Of a stretch of 64,000 nt of DNA, positions 15,785 to 24,623 are shown piece by piece. The position numbers were made by a program, and so were the translations under genes. Within the stretch, counting starts at the first letter, position 1, and the number at the start of each line of letters is the position of its first letter. The notes beneath the pieces are model-generated. The model did no database searches and was not told the DNA's origin. It saw only the letters and a program-made list of their open reading frames with translations. The DNA comes from Microlunatus soli (GTDB lineage Bacteria > Actinomycetota > Actinomycetes > Propionibacteriales > Propionibacteriaceae): the NCBI RefSeq assembly GCF_900105385.1, contig NZ_LT629772.1:1116001-1180000 (forward strand), in the 5' to 3' direction.

Positions 15785-16750
15785 GTGCCACCGCAGAGCG
15801 TGCTGGTCATCGGGTACGACGGTGCCGAGCTGGTCGACATCGCGTGTGTGACGTCTGCCTTCGCTTTGGCCAATCGATTGGGCGCAGCACCCCACTACCG
15901 TGTCGAACTGGCATCCCTGGGCGGCCGATCGATCACGTCCGACTCCGGTCTGCGACTCGAACCGCAGCGCTCACTGGAGGAGGTCGACTCCGCCGAGACC
16001 ATGATCGTTTCCGGTGGGCTCGGGCATGTCGACGCCGCGGCGAATCGGGACTTCTTGCGCGAGATCGTCCGGCTCGCTGCTACCGCGGGCCGGATCGCCT
16101 CGGTCTGCACCGGGACCACGGTGCTGGCCCAGGCGGGTCTGCTGGACGGACGTAGGGCGACAACGCACTGGTTCTACGCCACCGGACTGGCCGCACGGTA
16201 CCCGGCGGTCACGGTCGATGCGTCGCCGATCTATGTCCGGGACGGCAATGTGTCCACCTCAGGCGGGGTGACGGCCTCATTGGATCTGACCCTGTCATTC
16301 ATCGAAGATGATCATGGAGTCGAGCTCGCCCGACGAGTAGCCGTCGGGATGGTCACCTACCTGCAACGGCCCGGCAACCAGGCCCAGATGAGCATCTTCA
16401 CCTCCACGGCGCAGCCGGATGATGCGACGGTCCGTCGGGTGATCGAGTACATCATCGCCCACCCCGAGGCCGATCTGCACACCGAATCGCTGGCGGCGAT
16501 GGCCGGGGTCAGTCCGCGTCAACTGCACCGGCTCTTCACCGAACGGCAGTCCGAGACGCCCGGTAGTGCCGTCCGCCGGATCCGGCTGGAGATCGCCGCA
16601 CGGCTGGCCGCAACCACTGACCTGCCGGTGGCGCAGATCGCCCGCCGCTGCGGATTCCGATCGGCCGAGAGCCTGCGTCAGGCCTTTGTCCTCCGCTATG
16701 GCATCAGCCCGCGAGAGTTCCGCCGTACCCACCTCCAGGCCGCCCACTGA
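15785..16750 (+). CDS. GlxA-type AraC regulator with DJ-1/PfpI domain
   Basis: A protein of 321 residues. The N-terminal 190 residues form a DJ-1/PfpI class I glutamine amidotransferase-like domain, including IASVCTGTTVLAQAGLLDGRR with the nucleophile-elbow Cys. The C-terminal 100 residues form an AraC double helix-turn-helix (LAAMAGVSPRQLHRLF and IARRCGFRSAESLRQAF). Such proteins are transcription factors rather than peptidases. The GTG start lies 125 bp from the divergent membrane-protein operon, which it probably controls; the ligand is unknown. Confidence 0.9.
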   Translation: MPPQSVLVIGYDGAELVDIACVTSAFALANRLGAAPHYRVELASLGGRSITSDSGLRLEPQRSLEEVDSAETMIVSGGLGHVDAAANRDFLREIVRLAATAGRIASVCTGTTVLAQAGLLDGRRATTHWFYATGLAARYPAVTVDASPIYVRDGNVSTSGGVTASLDLTLSFIEDDHGVELARRVAVGMVTYLQRPGNQAQMSIFTSTAQPDDATVRRVIEYIIAHPEADLHTESLAAMAGVSPRQLHRLFTERQSETPGSAVRRIRLEIAARLAATTDLPVAQIARRCGFRSAESLRQAFVLRYGISPREFRRTHLQAAH

Positions 16751-16887
16751 TGATCATGGCCGGAGCACAACTCCCGACCGCATCCGCCGGCGTCTCGGCA
16801 ACCGCCGATGTCGTACGCCGTCCACCCGCGGGTCCGACACGCCTCCCGGAGACGGCACCGAGCGTTTCCCTTGTAGCTAACGGAATC

Positions 16888-17028
16888 GACAGAGCTGTCG
16901 GTACCGCCACCTACGGTCTGTCTGCCGGCTGACGGACAGAACTGTCGGTACCGCCACCTACGGTCTGTGTGGCGGCTGACGGACAGAACTGTCGGTACCG
17001 CCACCTAACGTTTGCGGTGTAGCTGACG
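16888..17028. repeat. Three 47-bp direct repeats, each with a palindrome
   Basis: Units start at 16888, 16935 and 16982. Each begins GACAGAACTGTC (first copy GACAGAGCTGTC), a palindrome with GACAG/CTGTC arms, and continues GGTACCGCCACCTA, ending near GCTGACGG. The last unit has diverged in its middle. The array ends 15 bp before the DUF222/HNH start codon, so it spans that gene's promoter and leader. Confidence 0.9.
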
Positions 17029-17043
17029 GACTCGGGGAATGTC

Positions 17044-19146
17044 ATGACAGTTGTCGATCAGGAGCGGGACACGGTAGTCGATCAGGACGGTCGTGGCGAC
17101 GGTCCCGAGGGGCCGGCCGATCCGTACGCGCTGGGTGGTCGATTGATGGCGGCAGCCGGCGACCTGTCCCGGCAGGAAGCGGTGTTCTTGGAGTTGGTCG
17201 GCCTGTTCGACGCTATCGACGGCTACCGATCCTGGGACGGCATCCGGTCCACCGCGCACTGGCTCTCCTGGGCCTGCGCGATCGCGCCGGGGACGGCCCG
17301 CGAACACCTCCGCGTTGCCCGTGCCCTGCTCCGGATGCCAGACACCCGAGCAGCCTTTGCCAGCGGCGACCTGACCTTTTCCAAGGTCCGCGAGCTCACC
17401 CGCCTGGTCGACCACTTCATCGACCCCGACGCCACGTCCGAGGGAGCCGACGACTCGTGCGACGTCGCTACTCCCCCTGGTGCTCAGCCACACCGTGAGG
17501 TGCCGGCCGAAGGGCGGCCCGGTAATGGTCCGTCCGCCGATGTCCACGGCGCCGACGGCGATCAGCCGGTAGATCCGGGTGAGGCCGCCGGACAAGAACG
17601 CGGCGATGTCGATGCCGACGGACCGGCGTCGTCACATTCCGCCCACAGCGGGGACTCCTCCGCCGATGTCGGCCCGTCGGATGTCGGCGCCGTACCGAGC
17701 CCTTGTCCGGCCACCGCTGCGATTGCGAGCGCACCGGATCGGCCGGACGAGGCCAAGTTGATCCGATTCGCACAATGTTGCACGGCTCAACAGCTGGCAC
17801 GCGTCGTGACGAGCTACCGCGCCGTCGAAGGGACCAGCCGACGTCGCCGCGACCGCCAACGCGTCTCCTGGGTGACGCGCGATGACGGCAACATCCACAT
17901 CACCATGGTGTTGCCGCCCGAGGAGGGCGCCGCCGTGGTCGCCGCGATCCAGTCCGCGACCGACGCCAGCTCCACCCAAGATGACCAGGCCGAGCCCGGA
18001 GCGGTGGTGGCTGATGATCGCCAACCCGGCCAGTCATCCGATGAGGTCAGAGCCGAGGCACGAGAACGGACCAGGGTCGAGGCGGTCTGCGAGATCGCGA
18101 ATCATTACCTCGCATCCCGCCCCGAGGACCGTTCCGGCGAAGACCGCACGCTGGTCGTCCTCGAAGTCAGCAGCAGCGCGTTGGCCGCCACGTCATCGCG
18201 GCCCCCGGCCGGCCCACTGCAGGGCGCAGGCGTTCCCTCGGGAACGGGTCGGCTCGACAGCACGGCGTCCGACAGCAGGGCGACCGATAGCAACGCACCG
18301 GCCAGCGCCGCACCCGGCAGCACCGCGCCACGAACGCCGCCTCCGCACGGCGTACCGACGCAGGCGGCGGACGTTCCAGCGGGGACGGTCAGTCCTCCGA
18401 CGACATCACGGCCGGCGCTCGCCGATCCGCATGACCAGACCTGCCGGGTCCGCGGCGCTGCTGCGATCGAGACCAGCGCGGCGCAGCGTGCGTTGTGCGA
18501 CTCCCGCATCGTCGCGATCATCACCGATCAGTACGGGGAGCCGCTCGCGGTCAGCCGTGAGCAACGGCTGGCAACCCGAGCCCAACGTCGAGCCTTGATG
18601 ATCAGGGACGGCTGCTGCCAATACCCCGGCTGCAATCAGACCCGACGGCTGCAGGCGCATCATCGGGTCCGTTGGTCCGACGGGGGCAAAACGGATCTCG
18701 ACAATCTGCTGTTGCTGTGCCAGTGGCATCACACCCGAGTCCATGAGGACAAGATCTCGATCAGTCGTTGCGGACATCCCGGCTGTCCGATCCGCTGGCA
18801 GTTCACCCGCCCGGACAACAGCACGATCGCCCCGATCGTCGCCGGCCGCGAGGAACGAAACCCGTGGCGACCGATGTCCGATGCGCTCGGCCGACCGCTA
18901 CCCGAGCCGGCTCGAGAGGCCGCCCGGATCCGCAATGATCATCGGGTCGCCGACTTCACCGGCCGACAAACAGCGTTGGCCGAGCAGCAACAAGCCCTCG
19001 AGGATCGGTATCGACACATCGACTGCCCGGACCATCCCGATGCTCAGCGTGTCTTCCCGGTCGGCGGTGGCGCCGGATTCAATCTCGCCGCCTGCGTCGA
19101 CGCCCTGTTCGGAATGGTCCCGCTGCCGGCTGGCCAATACAGTTGA
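17044..19146 (+). CDS. DUF222 domain protein with C-terminal HNH nuclease motif (13E12 type)
   Basis: A protein of 700 residues. Residues about 30-350 match DUF222 of the 13E12 repeat family, interrupted by two low-complexity stretches rich in Ala, Ser, Asp and Pro. Near residue 520 an HNH motif follows: DGCCQYPGCN, then LQAHHRVRWSDGGKTDLDN and LLLLCQWHH, with paired Cys and His typical of zinc-stabilised HNH folds. Such genes are multicopy in actinobacteria and some sit in mobile or repeat-linked settings; their function is not established. It is longer than common members (400-550) because of the insertions. Three 47-bp repeats precede it and further repeats follow it. Confidence 0.88.
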   Translation: MTVVDQERDTVVDQDGRGDGPEGPADPYALGGRLMAAAGDLSRQEAVFLELVGLFDAIDGYRSWDGIRSTAHWLSWACAIAPGTAREHLRVARALLRMPDTRAAFASGDLTFSKVRELTRLVDHFIDPDATSEGADDSCDVATPPGAQPHREVPAEGRPGNGPSADVHGADGDQPVDPGEAAGQERGDVDADGPASSHSAHSGDSSADVGPSDVGAVPSPCPATAAIASAPDRPDEAKLIRFAQCCTAQQLARVVTSYRAVEGTSRRRRDRQRVSWVTRDDGNIHITMVLPPEEGAAVVAAIQSATDASSTQDDQAEPGAVVADDRQPGQSSDEVRAEARERTRVEAVCEIANHYLASRPEDRSGEDRTLVVLEVSSSALAATSSRPPAGPLQGAGVPSGTGRLDSTASDSRATDSNAPASAAPGSTAPRTPPPHGVPTQAADVPAGTVSPPTTSRPALADPHDQTCRVRGAAAIETSAAQRALCDSRIVAIITDQYGEPLAVSREQRLATRAQRRALMIRDGCCQYPGCNQTRRLQAHHRVRWSDGGKTDLDNLLLLCQWHHTRVHEDKISISRCGHPGCPIRWQFTRPDNSTIAPIVAGREERNPWRPMSDALGRPLPEPAREAARIRNDHRVADFTGRQTALAEQQQALEDRYRHIDCPDHPDAQRVFPVGGGAGFNLAACVDALFGMVPLPAGQYS

Positions 19147-19264
19147 TCGGGCCGTCGTACGCTCGGACACGAGCGTGCGATCTCCCATCGCTCAGCAGGT
19201 GAACAGCCAGAGCATTCTGCTGACCGGGACGGGAACCAGCCGAAGACTGCGACCACGACGACGG

Positions 19265-19400
19265 GCACTCAAACCCTGGGCACACAACCGGAGCCCTCGA
19301 ACCTGGGCACTCAAACCTGATCACTCAAACCTGATCGCTCAAACCTGATCACTCAAACCTGGGCACACAACCGGAGCCCTCGATCCCGGTCACTCAAACC
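19265..19400. repeat. Array of about 14-bp ACTCAAACCTG repeats
   Basis: Three clean units (TGATCACTCAAACC, TGATCGCTCAAACC, TGATCACTCAAACC) are flanked on each side by a copy of a longer, about 33-bp block that contains GGGCACACAACCGGAGCC. The nested structure suggests unequal exchange or slippage. The clean units share length and the TGATC start with the other intergenic arrays. Confidence 0.8.
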
Positions 19401-19441
19401 CCGGCCCACGGATACGCCGGTTGCCGATCCGAAGTCTGCGC

Positions 19442-19465
19442 CTCGCGTTCCAGCAGGAACGCGAG
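19442..19465. terminator. Perfect hairpin after the DUF222 gene
   Basis: CTCGCGTTCC pairs with GGAACGCGAG around the loop AGCA (10-bp stem). No T-run follows. It may terminate the DUF222 transcript, or be a protein-binding palindrome. Confidence 0.5.
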
Positions 19466-19662
19466 ACAACCCCGATGATCATGGCCGGCACCAGAAGCAT
19501 GGCATCGCGCTCCTCGGCTGCCCGACACCAGCGTTCCAGCGGGAACGGTCGGCCCTCGATCCCCCACACCGGACACCGTGTTCCTCCACCGGGCAGCAGG
19601 CTGCCGCGAAGTCAGTGCTGGTGCGGATGCGGCGCCGGTATCCGCCGTCGCATCCTGACACT

Positions 19663-20088
19663 ATGTCCGATCGGAAAGGTTTCATCGCCTGGGTGGAGGG
19701 CCCGCTGTACGCAGCCGAGTTGGCCCTTCACAACGGTGACGCCGCGCCGAGGCGGGCATTGTGGTCTCGTGCCGAGCCGCTCAGCGTCCTGGGCGCCTGG
19801 CGCAACGCATTCGGCCGGCAGGAGATCGACGAGCTCTTCGGCACGCTCGCTGCGAGTTTTTCCGACTGCACCTGCTATACCTTCGAACTGCTGAGCTACG
19901 ACGTGTCCGGCGATACGGCGTACACCGTCGGGCTCGAGCACACCTCGGTCTCCGTCGACGGCCGCCCGCGCAGCTACACGCTGCGCGCCACCCAGATCTA
20001 TCGCCGAGAAGGCGGCGAATGGCGGGTCGCCCACCGGCACGGCGACACCGTCCTTCCAGACGTCGAGGGCGGCAGTTCGTCGAGGTGA
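19663..20088 (+). CDS. SnoaL-like (NTF2-fold) protein
   Basis: A protein of 141 residues with an NTF2/SnoaL-like pattern: an N-terminal helix region, VLGAWRNAFGRQEIDELFGTLA, DTAYTVGLEHTSVSVDG, and the usual ending YRREGGEWRVAHRHGD. Members are polyketide cyclases, isomerases or simple binding proteins. Function is not predictable here. The ATG at 19663 was chosen because the upstream extension is Arg/Pro-rich and unlike the family. The TGA stop is the first triplet of the 27-bp minisatellite. Confidence 0.8.
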   Translation: MSDRKGFIAWVEGPLYAAELALHNGDAAPRRALWSRAEPLSVLGAWRNAFGRQEIDELFGTLAASFSDCTCYTFELLSYDVSGDTAYTVGLEHTSVSVDGRPRSYTLRATQIYRREGGEWRVAHRHGDTVLPDVEGGSSSR

Positions 20089-20306
20089 TCGCACCAGCGC
20101 GTCCCGTCGAGATAGTCGCACCAGCGCGTCCCGTCGAGATAGTCGCACCAGCGCGTCCCGTCGAGATAGTCGCACCAGCGCGTCCCGTCGAGATAGTCGC
20201 ACCAGCGCGTCCCGTCGAGATAGTCGCACCAGCGCGTCCCGTCGAGATAGTCGCACCAGCGCGTCCCGTCGAGATAGTCGCACCAGCGCGTCCCGTCGAG
20301 ATGGTC
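20086..20306. repeat. 27-bp minisatellite, eight near-identical units
   Basis: The array begins exactly at the TGA stop of the SnoaL-like gene. The block GCACCAGCGCGTCCCGTCGA recurs at 20091, 20118, 20145, 20172, 20199, 20226, 20253 and 20280, separated by GATAGTC (GATGGTC after the last). Each later unit carries TAG in frame with the gene's own stop. There are no unique spacers, so it is not a CRISPR. Confidence 0.95.
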
Positions 20307-20415
20307 GCACCACGGCAGCCCGACCGACCTCACCGCCCCAGCGCGTCCCGACGGGTGACCGCACCAGCGCCTTCCGACGAAGCAACCCCACCAGCACGAC
20401 CCGACGAACTGGTCG
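20307..20415. repeat. Decayed copies of the 27-bp minisatellite
   Basis: About four diverged units continue the array, recognisable as CACCAGCGC or CCAGCACG blocks followed by CCCGACGA at roughly 27-base spacing. The gradient from perfect to decayed units points to recent amplification at the SnoaL end. Confidence 0.6.
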
Positions 20416-20461
20416 CAACGGCGGCGGTTCCTCGTCCTGAACGCGCCGCCTCCGACAACCG

Positions 20462-21058
20462 TCAGCTGTCGATCGTCCCGGGTCGGGCGACGTAGGGCTG
20501 GAAGAACTGGTTGGCCGGCGCGCCGGCGCGGGTCAGCACCAGTGCCGGGACCGACATTCCGTCCAACTCCTCGCGGATGATGTCGATATGGCCGGCGTGC
20601 CGGGCCAGCTCCTCGATCTGATGGACCAGGTTGTAGCGCAGCTTGATCGGCCGAGGCTCGGTGATACCAGCCCACGGAGCCGGCGGTGCGAGGGCGTCGG
20701 CATCCGGATCGGCTGCCTTCATCGCGGCGAGGAATTGCGGTCGGAGCTCGTCGAACTCCGCCAGCAGGGCGGTTGTGGTCTCGCCCTCGCCCAGGGCAAA
20801 ACTTGCGGTGTAGGCGGCGAACGCAGCCGCGTCCAACTCCCCCGGCCCGGCCTCACCGGTCGTCAATGCCCGTACGGTCCCGCGCAGCCCGTACACAACG
20901 TGCTTGATGATGCCGGCCACCGACAGAACGCTCCGGCAGGGTGTGGCCACCGCCTGTTCCTCGGTCAGTCCGAGCGCGGCCGCGCGGATCGCGTCCAGCT
21001 GCTGATCGGCGTATCCGACCAACGTCGCGATCTCCTGGTCGACAACGGGTGCGTACAT
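20462..21058 (-). CDS. DinB-fold protein (DUF664-like)
   Basis: A protein of 198 residues with the four-helix DinB/YfiT layout. IIKHVVYGLRGTVR supplies the first conserved His, and LVHQIEELARHAGHIDIIREELDG is the typical C-terminal His-bearing motif. These proteins are often mycothiol-dependent transferases or isomerases in actinobacteria, which fits an mshA-bearing host. The ATG at 21058 has AAGAGGTTCC upstream; the longer open frame to 21220 lacks such support. It converges on the SnoaL gene across the minisatellite. Confidence 0.85.
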   Translation of the reverse strand: MYAPVVDQEIATLVGYADQQLDAIRAAALGLTEEQAVATPCRSVLSVAGIIKHVVYGLRGTVRALTTGEAGPGELDAAAFAAYTASFALGEGETTTALLAEFDELRPQFLAAMKAADPDADALAPPAPWAGITEPRPIKLRYNLVHQIEELARHAGHIDIIREELDGMSVPALVLTRAGAPANQFFQPYVARPGTIDS

Positions 21059-21269
21059 GGAACCTCTTTCGCTTGATGACTTCCGCTTCGGGCAGCAGCC
21101 TATGGAGGTTTCCGGACAGTTTCTGTCCGTTGATAACGCGAGATCCGTCGCACCTGCCGCGGACGGCGACACACCGGCCCGACTGGCGAGGCTCTTGACC
21201 TGAAGCGTCCGGAACAGCACAGTTGGTTAATCGATTATCCCGCATCGGTATCTTCGAGAGGAATCAGCC

Positions 21270-22511
21270 GTGGCCACCGCTGCCCCCGATCGTCCCGCCC
21301 CATCCACCCGCCGTTACCGGCGTGCTCCCCGACACCGTGACCGACGGCTGCCGATCCTGCTGAGCGCGATCTGCCTGCTGGTCGCGATCCTGACCCCGCT
21401 GTCGACCACCGGCGCGAGCGCCGCACCCGATCCGAGGGTCCCGTTGGCGGGAGTCCCGGATGGCGACCTGGGCCAGACGCCGGGCAGCTACGCCTACTAC
21501 GGCTTCGATCAACCGTCGGTGGACAACCTGCACTGGACACAGAAGATCACCACCGATCCCGGCCAGGCGAATGTGTTCTGGTCCAACCAGTTCACCTTCG
21601 ACAACGACTGGACCGGCTACACCGGCTTCCAGTCCCACCGCGACGGTCTCGGCATGTTCCTGGTCTCGATCTGGAACAGCACCGACTCCAGGACGGGCAG
21701 CCCCGGCACCTACTGCATCACCTTCTCCGAGGACGGAACGGGGCGCGGCTGCCGGCTGGACGTCAGCCCGATTGCGGGACACAGCTACCGCTGGGACGTC
21801 AGCTCCGATGCCGGCGGCTGGTACACCTTCACCATCACCGACGAGACCGCCGGCACGAGCTTCACTCTCGGGTCGATCAAGGTCGGCGCCGGCGTCGGGA
21901 TGGACACCAGCCGATTCGTCGCCTGGACCGAATACTTCGACTGGAACGACCCGCAGGCGACCTGCCTGGACGAGCCGTCCTCGCGACTGGCAATGAGCAC
22001 GCCGACCAGCCGGACCACCAGCGGTCCCCTGACGGCGACATGGACGAAGTCGCGGGTCAGCGACGGCTGCGCCACCCAGGCCACCGTTCGCTTCGACGAC
22101 GCAGGCGCGATCCAGCGTGACGGGATCGGGAACAGCGCAGCCGGGCGGATCACCAACCCCGGCGGACTCTGCCTGGCCGGCGGAACGTCGGCTACGTCGC
22201 TGACCCTGCAGGGGTGTGACAACTCGATGGTTCAGCAGTGGAACCGCGGCGCCGACGGAACACTGCGTGCCGACTGGCGATGCCTGACCCCGCGCGGCAA
22301 CAAGGCCCCGTACGGAACCTCGCTGGACACCTGCCGGTCGATCCAGGCACAGGGATTCCGTGCGAAGGACGACGGCACGATCGTCAATCCGACCACGTCG
22401 ACCTGCCTACAGGCCGACGACAATGCGGTCGGCGCCAAGGTCACCCTCGTCGCCTGCGATCCGTCCGCGATCGACCAGCACTGGAAGACCCCGGCACGCA
22501 TGGTTCGCTGA
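21270..22511 (+). CDS. Secreted protein: DUF3472-like sandwich plus ricin-type lectin domain
   Basis: A protein of 413 residues with a long basic N-region, a hydrophobic core at residues 28-42 and a likely cleavage after GASA near residue 51. Residues about 75-230 resemble DUF3472-type beta-sandwiches (WSNQFTFDNDWTGYTGFQ, LGMFLVSIWNSTDS). Residues about 290-408 form a ricin-B trefoil with QQW and QHW motifs, so it probably binds a glycan outside the cell. No catalytic motif was recognised. GAGAGGAA precedes the GTG start. Confidence 0.78.
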   Translation: MATAAPDRPAPSTRRYRRAPRHRDRRLPILLSAICLLVAILTPLSTTGASAAPDPRVPLAGVPDGDLGQTPGSYAYYGFDQPSVDNLHWTQKITTDPGQANVFWSNQFTFDNDWTGYTGFQSHRDGLGMFLVSIWNSTDSRTGSPGTYCITFSEDGTGRGCRLDVSPIAGHSYRWDVSSDAGGWYTFTITDETAGTSFTLGSIKVGAGVGMDTSRFVAWTEYFDWNDPQATCLDEPSSRLAMSTPTSRTTSGPLTATWTKSRVSDGCATQATVRFDDAGAIQRDGIGNSAAGRITNPGGLCLAGGTSATSLTLQGCDNSMVQQWNRGADGTLRADWRCLTPRGNKAPYGTSLDTCRSIQAQGFRAKDDGTIVNPTTSTCLQADDNAVGAKVTLVACDPSAIDQHWKTPARMVR

Positions 22512-22848
22512 ACACGATGGGCTCGCCCGCCACGAAATGGTGCACTGAACGAGGCAACCGACTCGTTTGCGCAACGGTGAGCTGCGGTGACAGGCCCGAA
22601 CGGGCCGCGTCAGGAACGGTGGGCCGTATCTGAAACGGGTGGCTCATCTCGGAAATCCGACGGTCGGGAATGGCAACATTAGGGACGAAGGTCCCGAATA
22701 TCGCTCCAGGTCTCGGATTCCGGAGCCTGGTCGTCTAACTTGTGGCTGACCGCGATCAGCCCGTCGTCGGGAGGGGCTGATCGCGGACCTCACTCGACAC
22801 TCGTCGATGCCGCCCGGGGGACTCGATGCCGCCAGGGATCGTGCGCCC
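22512..22848. other. Intergenic region with a terminator
   Basis: This 337-bp gap between convergent genes contains no credible gene. The only clear structure is the hairpin at 22750-22786. Confidence 0.6.
22750..22786. terminator. Bidirectional terminator
   Basis: A perfect 13-bp stem, CCGCGATCAGCCC pairing with GGGCTGATCGCGG, spans an 11-base loop between the convergent lectin and VOC genes. Confidence 0.75.
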
Positions 22849-23214
22849 TCAGGCCTGCTGGAATTCGATCCGATTGCCGAACGGATCGAAGGTGTGGAAC
22901 CGCCGCACGCCGGGAATCTCGTCGTCGGCACGGACGCACTCGTGACCGGCGCCGAGCAGCGTCCGCTCCAGGTCGTCGAGATCCTCGACCAGGAAGGCCG
23001 GATGCGCCTTCTTGGCCGGAGCGAACGGCTCTTCGACGCCGACATGCAGGACCGCCGCACCGGAGCTGAACCAACACCCGCCCCTGGCGGCCAGTGCCGG
23101 CGGCTTGGCAACCTCCGACATCCCGAGCAGCCCGGCATAGAAGTCTCGAACCGCCGCCTCTTGGCCACCAGGCATCGCAACCTGCACGTGGTCGATCCCG
23201 GTGATCATCCGCAT
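22849..23214 (-). CDS. VOC-superfamily (glyoxalase-like) protein
   Basis: A protein of 121 residues: ITGIDHVQVAMPGGQEAAVRDFY at the start (seen as landmarks, first part of one domain) and HTFDPFGNRIEF near the end. This is one glyoxalase fold with His and Glu in metal-ligand positions. The ATG at 23214 has AGG 5 nt upstream; a GTG at 23220 is an alternative. It lies 45 bp downstream of the sarcosine-oxidase-like gene in the opposite order of translation and could be co-transcribed with it. Substrate unknown. Confidence 0.82.
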   Translation of the reverse strand: MRMITGIDHVQVAMPGGQEAAVRDFYAGLLGMSEVAKPPALAARGGCWFSSGAAVLHVGVEEPFAPAKKAHPAFLVEDLDDLERTLLGAGHECVRADDEIPGVRRFHTFDPFGNRIEFQQA

Positions 23215-23259
23215 CCACACCTATCTCTTGACATCAAGATACTTGAGAATAGCGGACGA

Positions 23260-24420
23260 TCAGGAGCGGCGGAACCGGTCCGGCGCGAACTGTCCGATCG
23301 GATGCTCAGTCCGACCGTGTTCGGCGAGATCGGCAAGGATCTCGCCGACCACCGGGACGAACTTGAAGCCGTGCCCGGAGAAACCACAGGCGATCGACAC
23401 CTGGTCATGATCGGGATGACTGCCGATCACGAAGTGCTCGTCCGGCGTCATCGTGTACATGCAGACCTTCGCCGCCAGCGGTTCTCCGGTCGCGGGGATC
23501 AGCCGGCGGGTTCGCTGCTGGACGCGGTGGATCTCGGCAGCGGTGACGGTGCGATCAAGATCATCAGCGGTTGTCGGCCGAATCGCCTCCGAGCGGTGGA
23601 TGCCGATCTTCATCCCGCCGTCGGTGCCGTCCTGGATCGGGAAGCCGTAGATCTGATCATGATCGTGGCGTTCCTCGACGTAGATCGGGTGCTCGGCGTC
23701 GGTGTAGCGCCGGATCGGCAGCTCGGCGGTGGCCTCCGGCCGGAACCAGTACATCACCTGCCGCTGCACGACCAGTGGCAGACCAAGATCATCGAGCAGG
23801 CTCGGTGCCCAGGCACCGCCGGCGATCACCAGCCGGTCGCCGACATAACTGCCCGACGGCGTCACCACCCGGACTCCTCCACCCGGCTCGGTGGACCATG
23901 CGGTGACCGGCTCGGCGAAGTGCAACTCGGCACCCTTGGCACGAGCTAGTCGGAGATTGGCCTCGATCGCCGCTTCCGGACGGACATACCCGGCGTTGCG
24001 CTCCCAGACCGCACGTGCATCGGTGGCCGGGCTCAACGTCGGGAACTCCGACCGGATCTGTTCGGCGTCCAGCACCTCGTGCGGCAGCCCCCACTGCCGA
24101 GCTGCCGCCAGCGCACCGGTGAAGATCGGTCCGGAATCGTTGCCGATGTAGAGGCCGCCGCAGAGGTTGACCAGGTCGTCCCCGGATTCGGATTCCAAGC
24201 GATCCCAACCCTGGTAGGCCGATCGCAGCAGCGGGACGTAGTCCGCGCCCTCGAAATAGGACTGCCGAATGATCCTCGACGCACCGTGCCCGGACCCTTG
24301 ATCATGAGCGGGCCAGAACGCCTCCAGCCCCAGCACGCCGATCCCGCGAGCGGCCAACGCGTTGGCCGCTGCCGCGCCCATCGAGCCGAGTCCGACGACG
24401 ATCACCTGATAGCCCGCCAT
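23260..24420 (-). CDS. Monomeric sarcosine oxidase / N-methyltryptophan oxidase-like flavoenzyme
   Basis: A protein of 386 residues, the usual length of the MSOX/MTOX family. The FAD motif is VVGLGSMGAAAA, followed by GSGHGASRIIRQSYFE. The Cys of AKVCMYTMTPDEHFVIG matches the residue that binds FAD covalently, and CGFSGHGFKF is near the end. The enzyme would oxidise an N-methyl amino acid or related secondary amine with oxygen, giving aldehyde and peroxide. The start at 24420 gives the standard N-terminus; upstream frame to 24480 looks noncoding. Exact substrate is not evident. Confidence 0.9.
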   Translation of the reverse strand: MAGYQVIVVGLGSMGAAAANALAARGIGVLGLEAFWPAHDQGSGHGASRIIRQSYFEGADYVPLLRSAYQGWDRLESESGDDLVNLCGGLYIGNDSGPIFTGALAAARQWGLPHEVLDAEQIRSEFPTLSPATDARAVWERNAGYVRPEAAIEANLRLARAKGAELHFAEPVTAWSTEPGGGVRVVTPSGSYVGDRLVIAGGAWAPSLLDDLGLPLVVQRQVMYWFRPEATAELPIRRYTDAEHPIYVEERHDHDQIYGFPIQDGTDGGMKIGIHRSEAIRPTTADDLDRTVTAAEIHRVQQRTRRLIPATGEPLAAKVCMYTMTPDEHFVIGSHPDHDQVSIACGFSGHGFKFVPVVGEILADLAEHGRTEHPIGQFAPDRFRRS

Positions 24421-24623
24421 GTCGGCACGATAGTCGACCCGCGGTTGTTCGCCGGGTCGAATTGCCCGCCCGGTCGACAAGTCCGGTCGACGAGTCCGGC
24501 CGACGCACCGGTTGCGCTCGTCGACGAGACCAGCGCCTCCTGGTGTCCTGCACCCCGGACAAGCTCAGGGAGCCGTGCCATGATCACGTCGGCGACCGAC
24601 TGACCGAACCCCGTCCCTCCGGC

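Larger units (their letters stand above)
19147..19662. other. Repeat-rich intergenic region
   Basis: This 516-bp gap has no credible gene. It holds the array at 19265-19400, a perfect hairpin at 19442-19465, and near 19531 a second GTTCC-AGC-GGGAAC motif resembling sequences inside the DUF222 gene. A start region for the SnoaL-like gene must lie in the last 100 bp; no clear promoter was recognised. Confidence 0.6.

Noticed and set aside
20086-20415. CRISPR array
   Set aside because: The unit repeats back to back with a 27-base period and no unique spacers; no cas genes are present.
19761-20495. Open frame encoding APARPVEIV repeats (and SRRDALVRL repeats on the other strand)
   Set aside because: The frame overlaps the SnoaL-like gene out of frame and stays open only because the 27-base period is a multiple of three.
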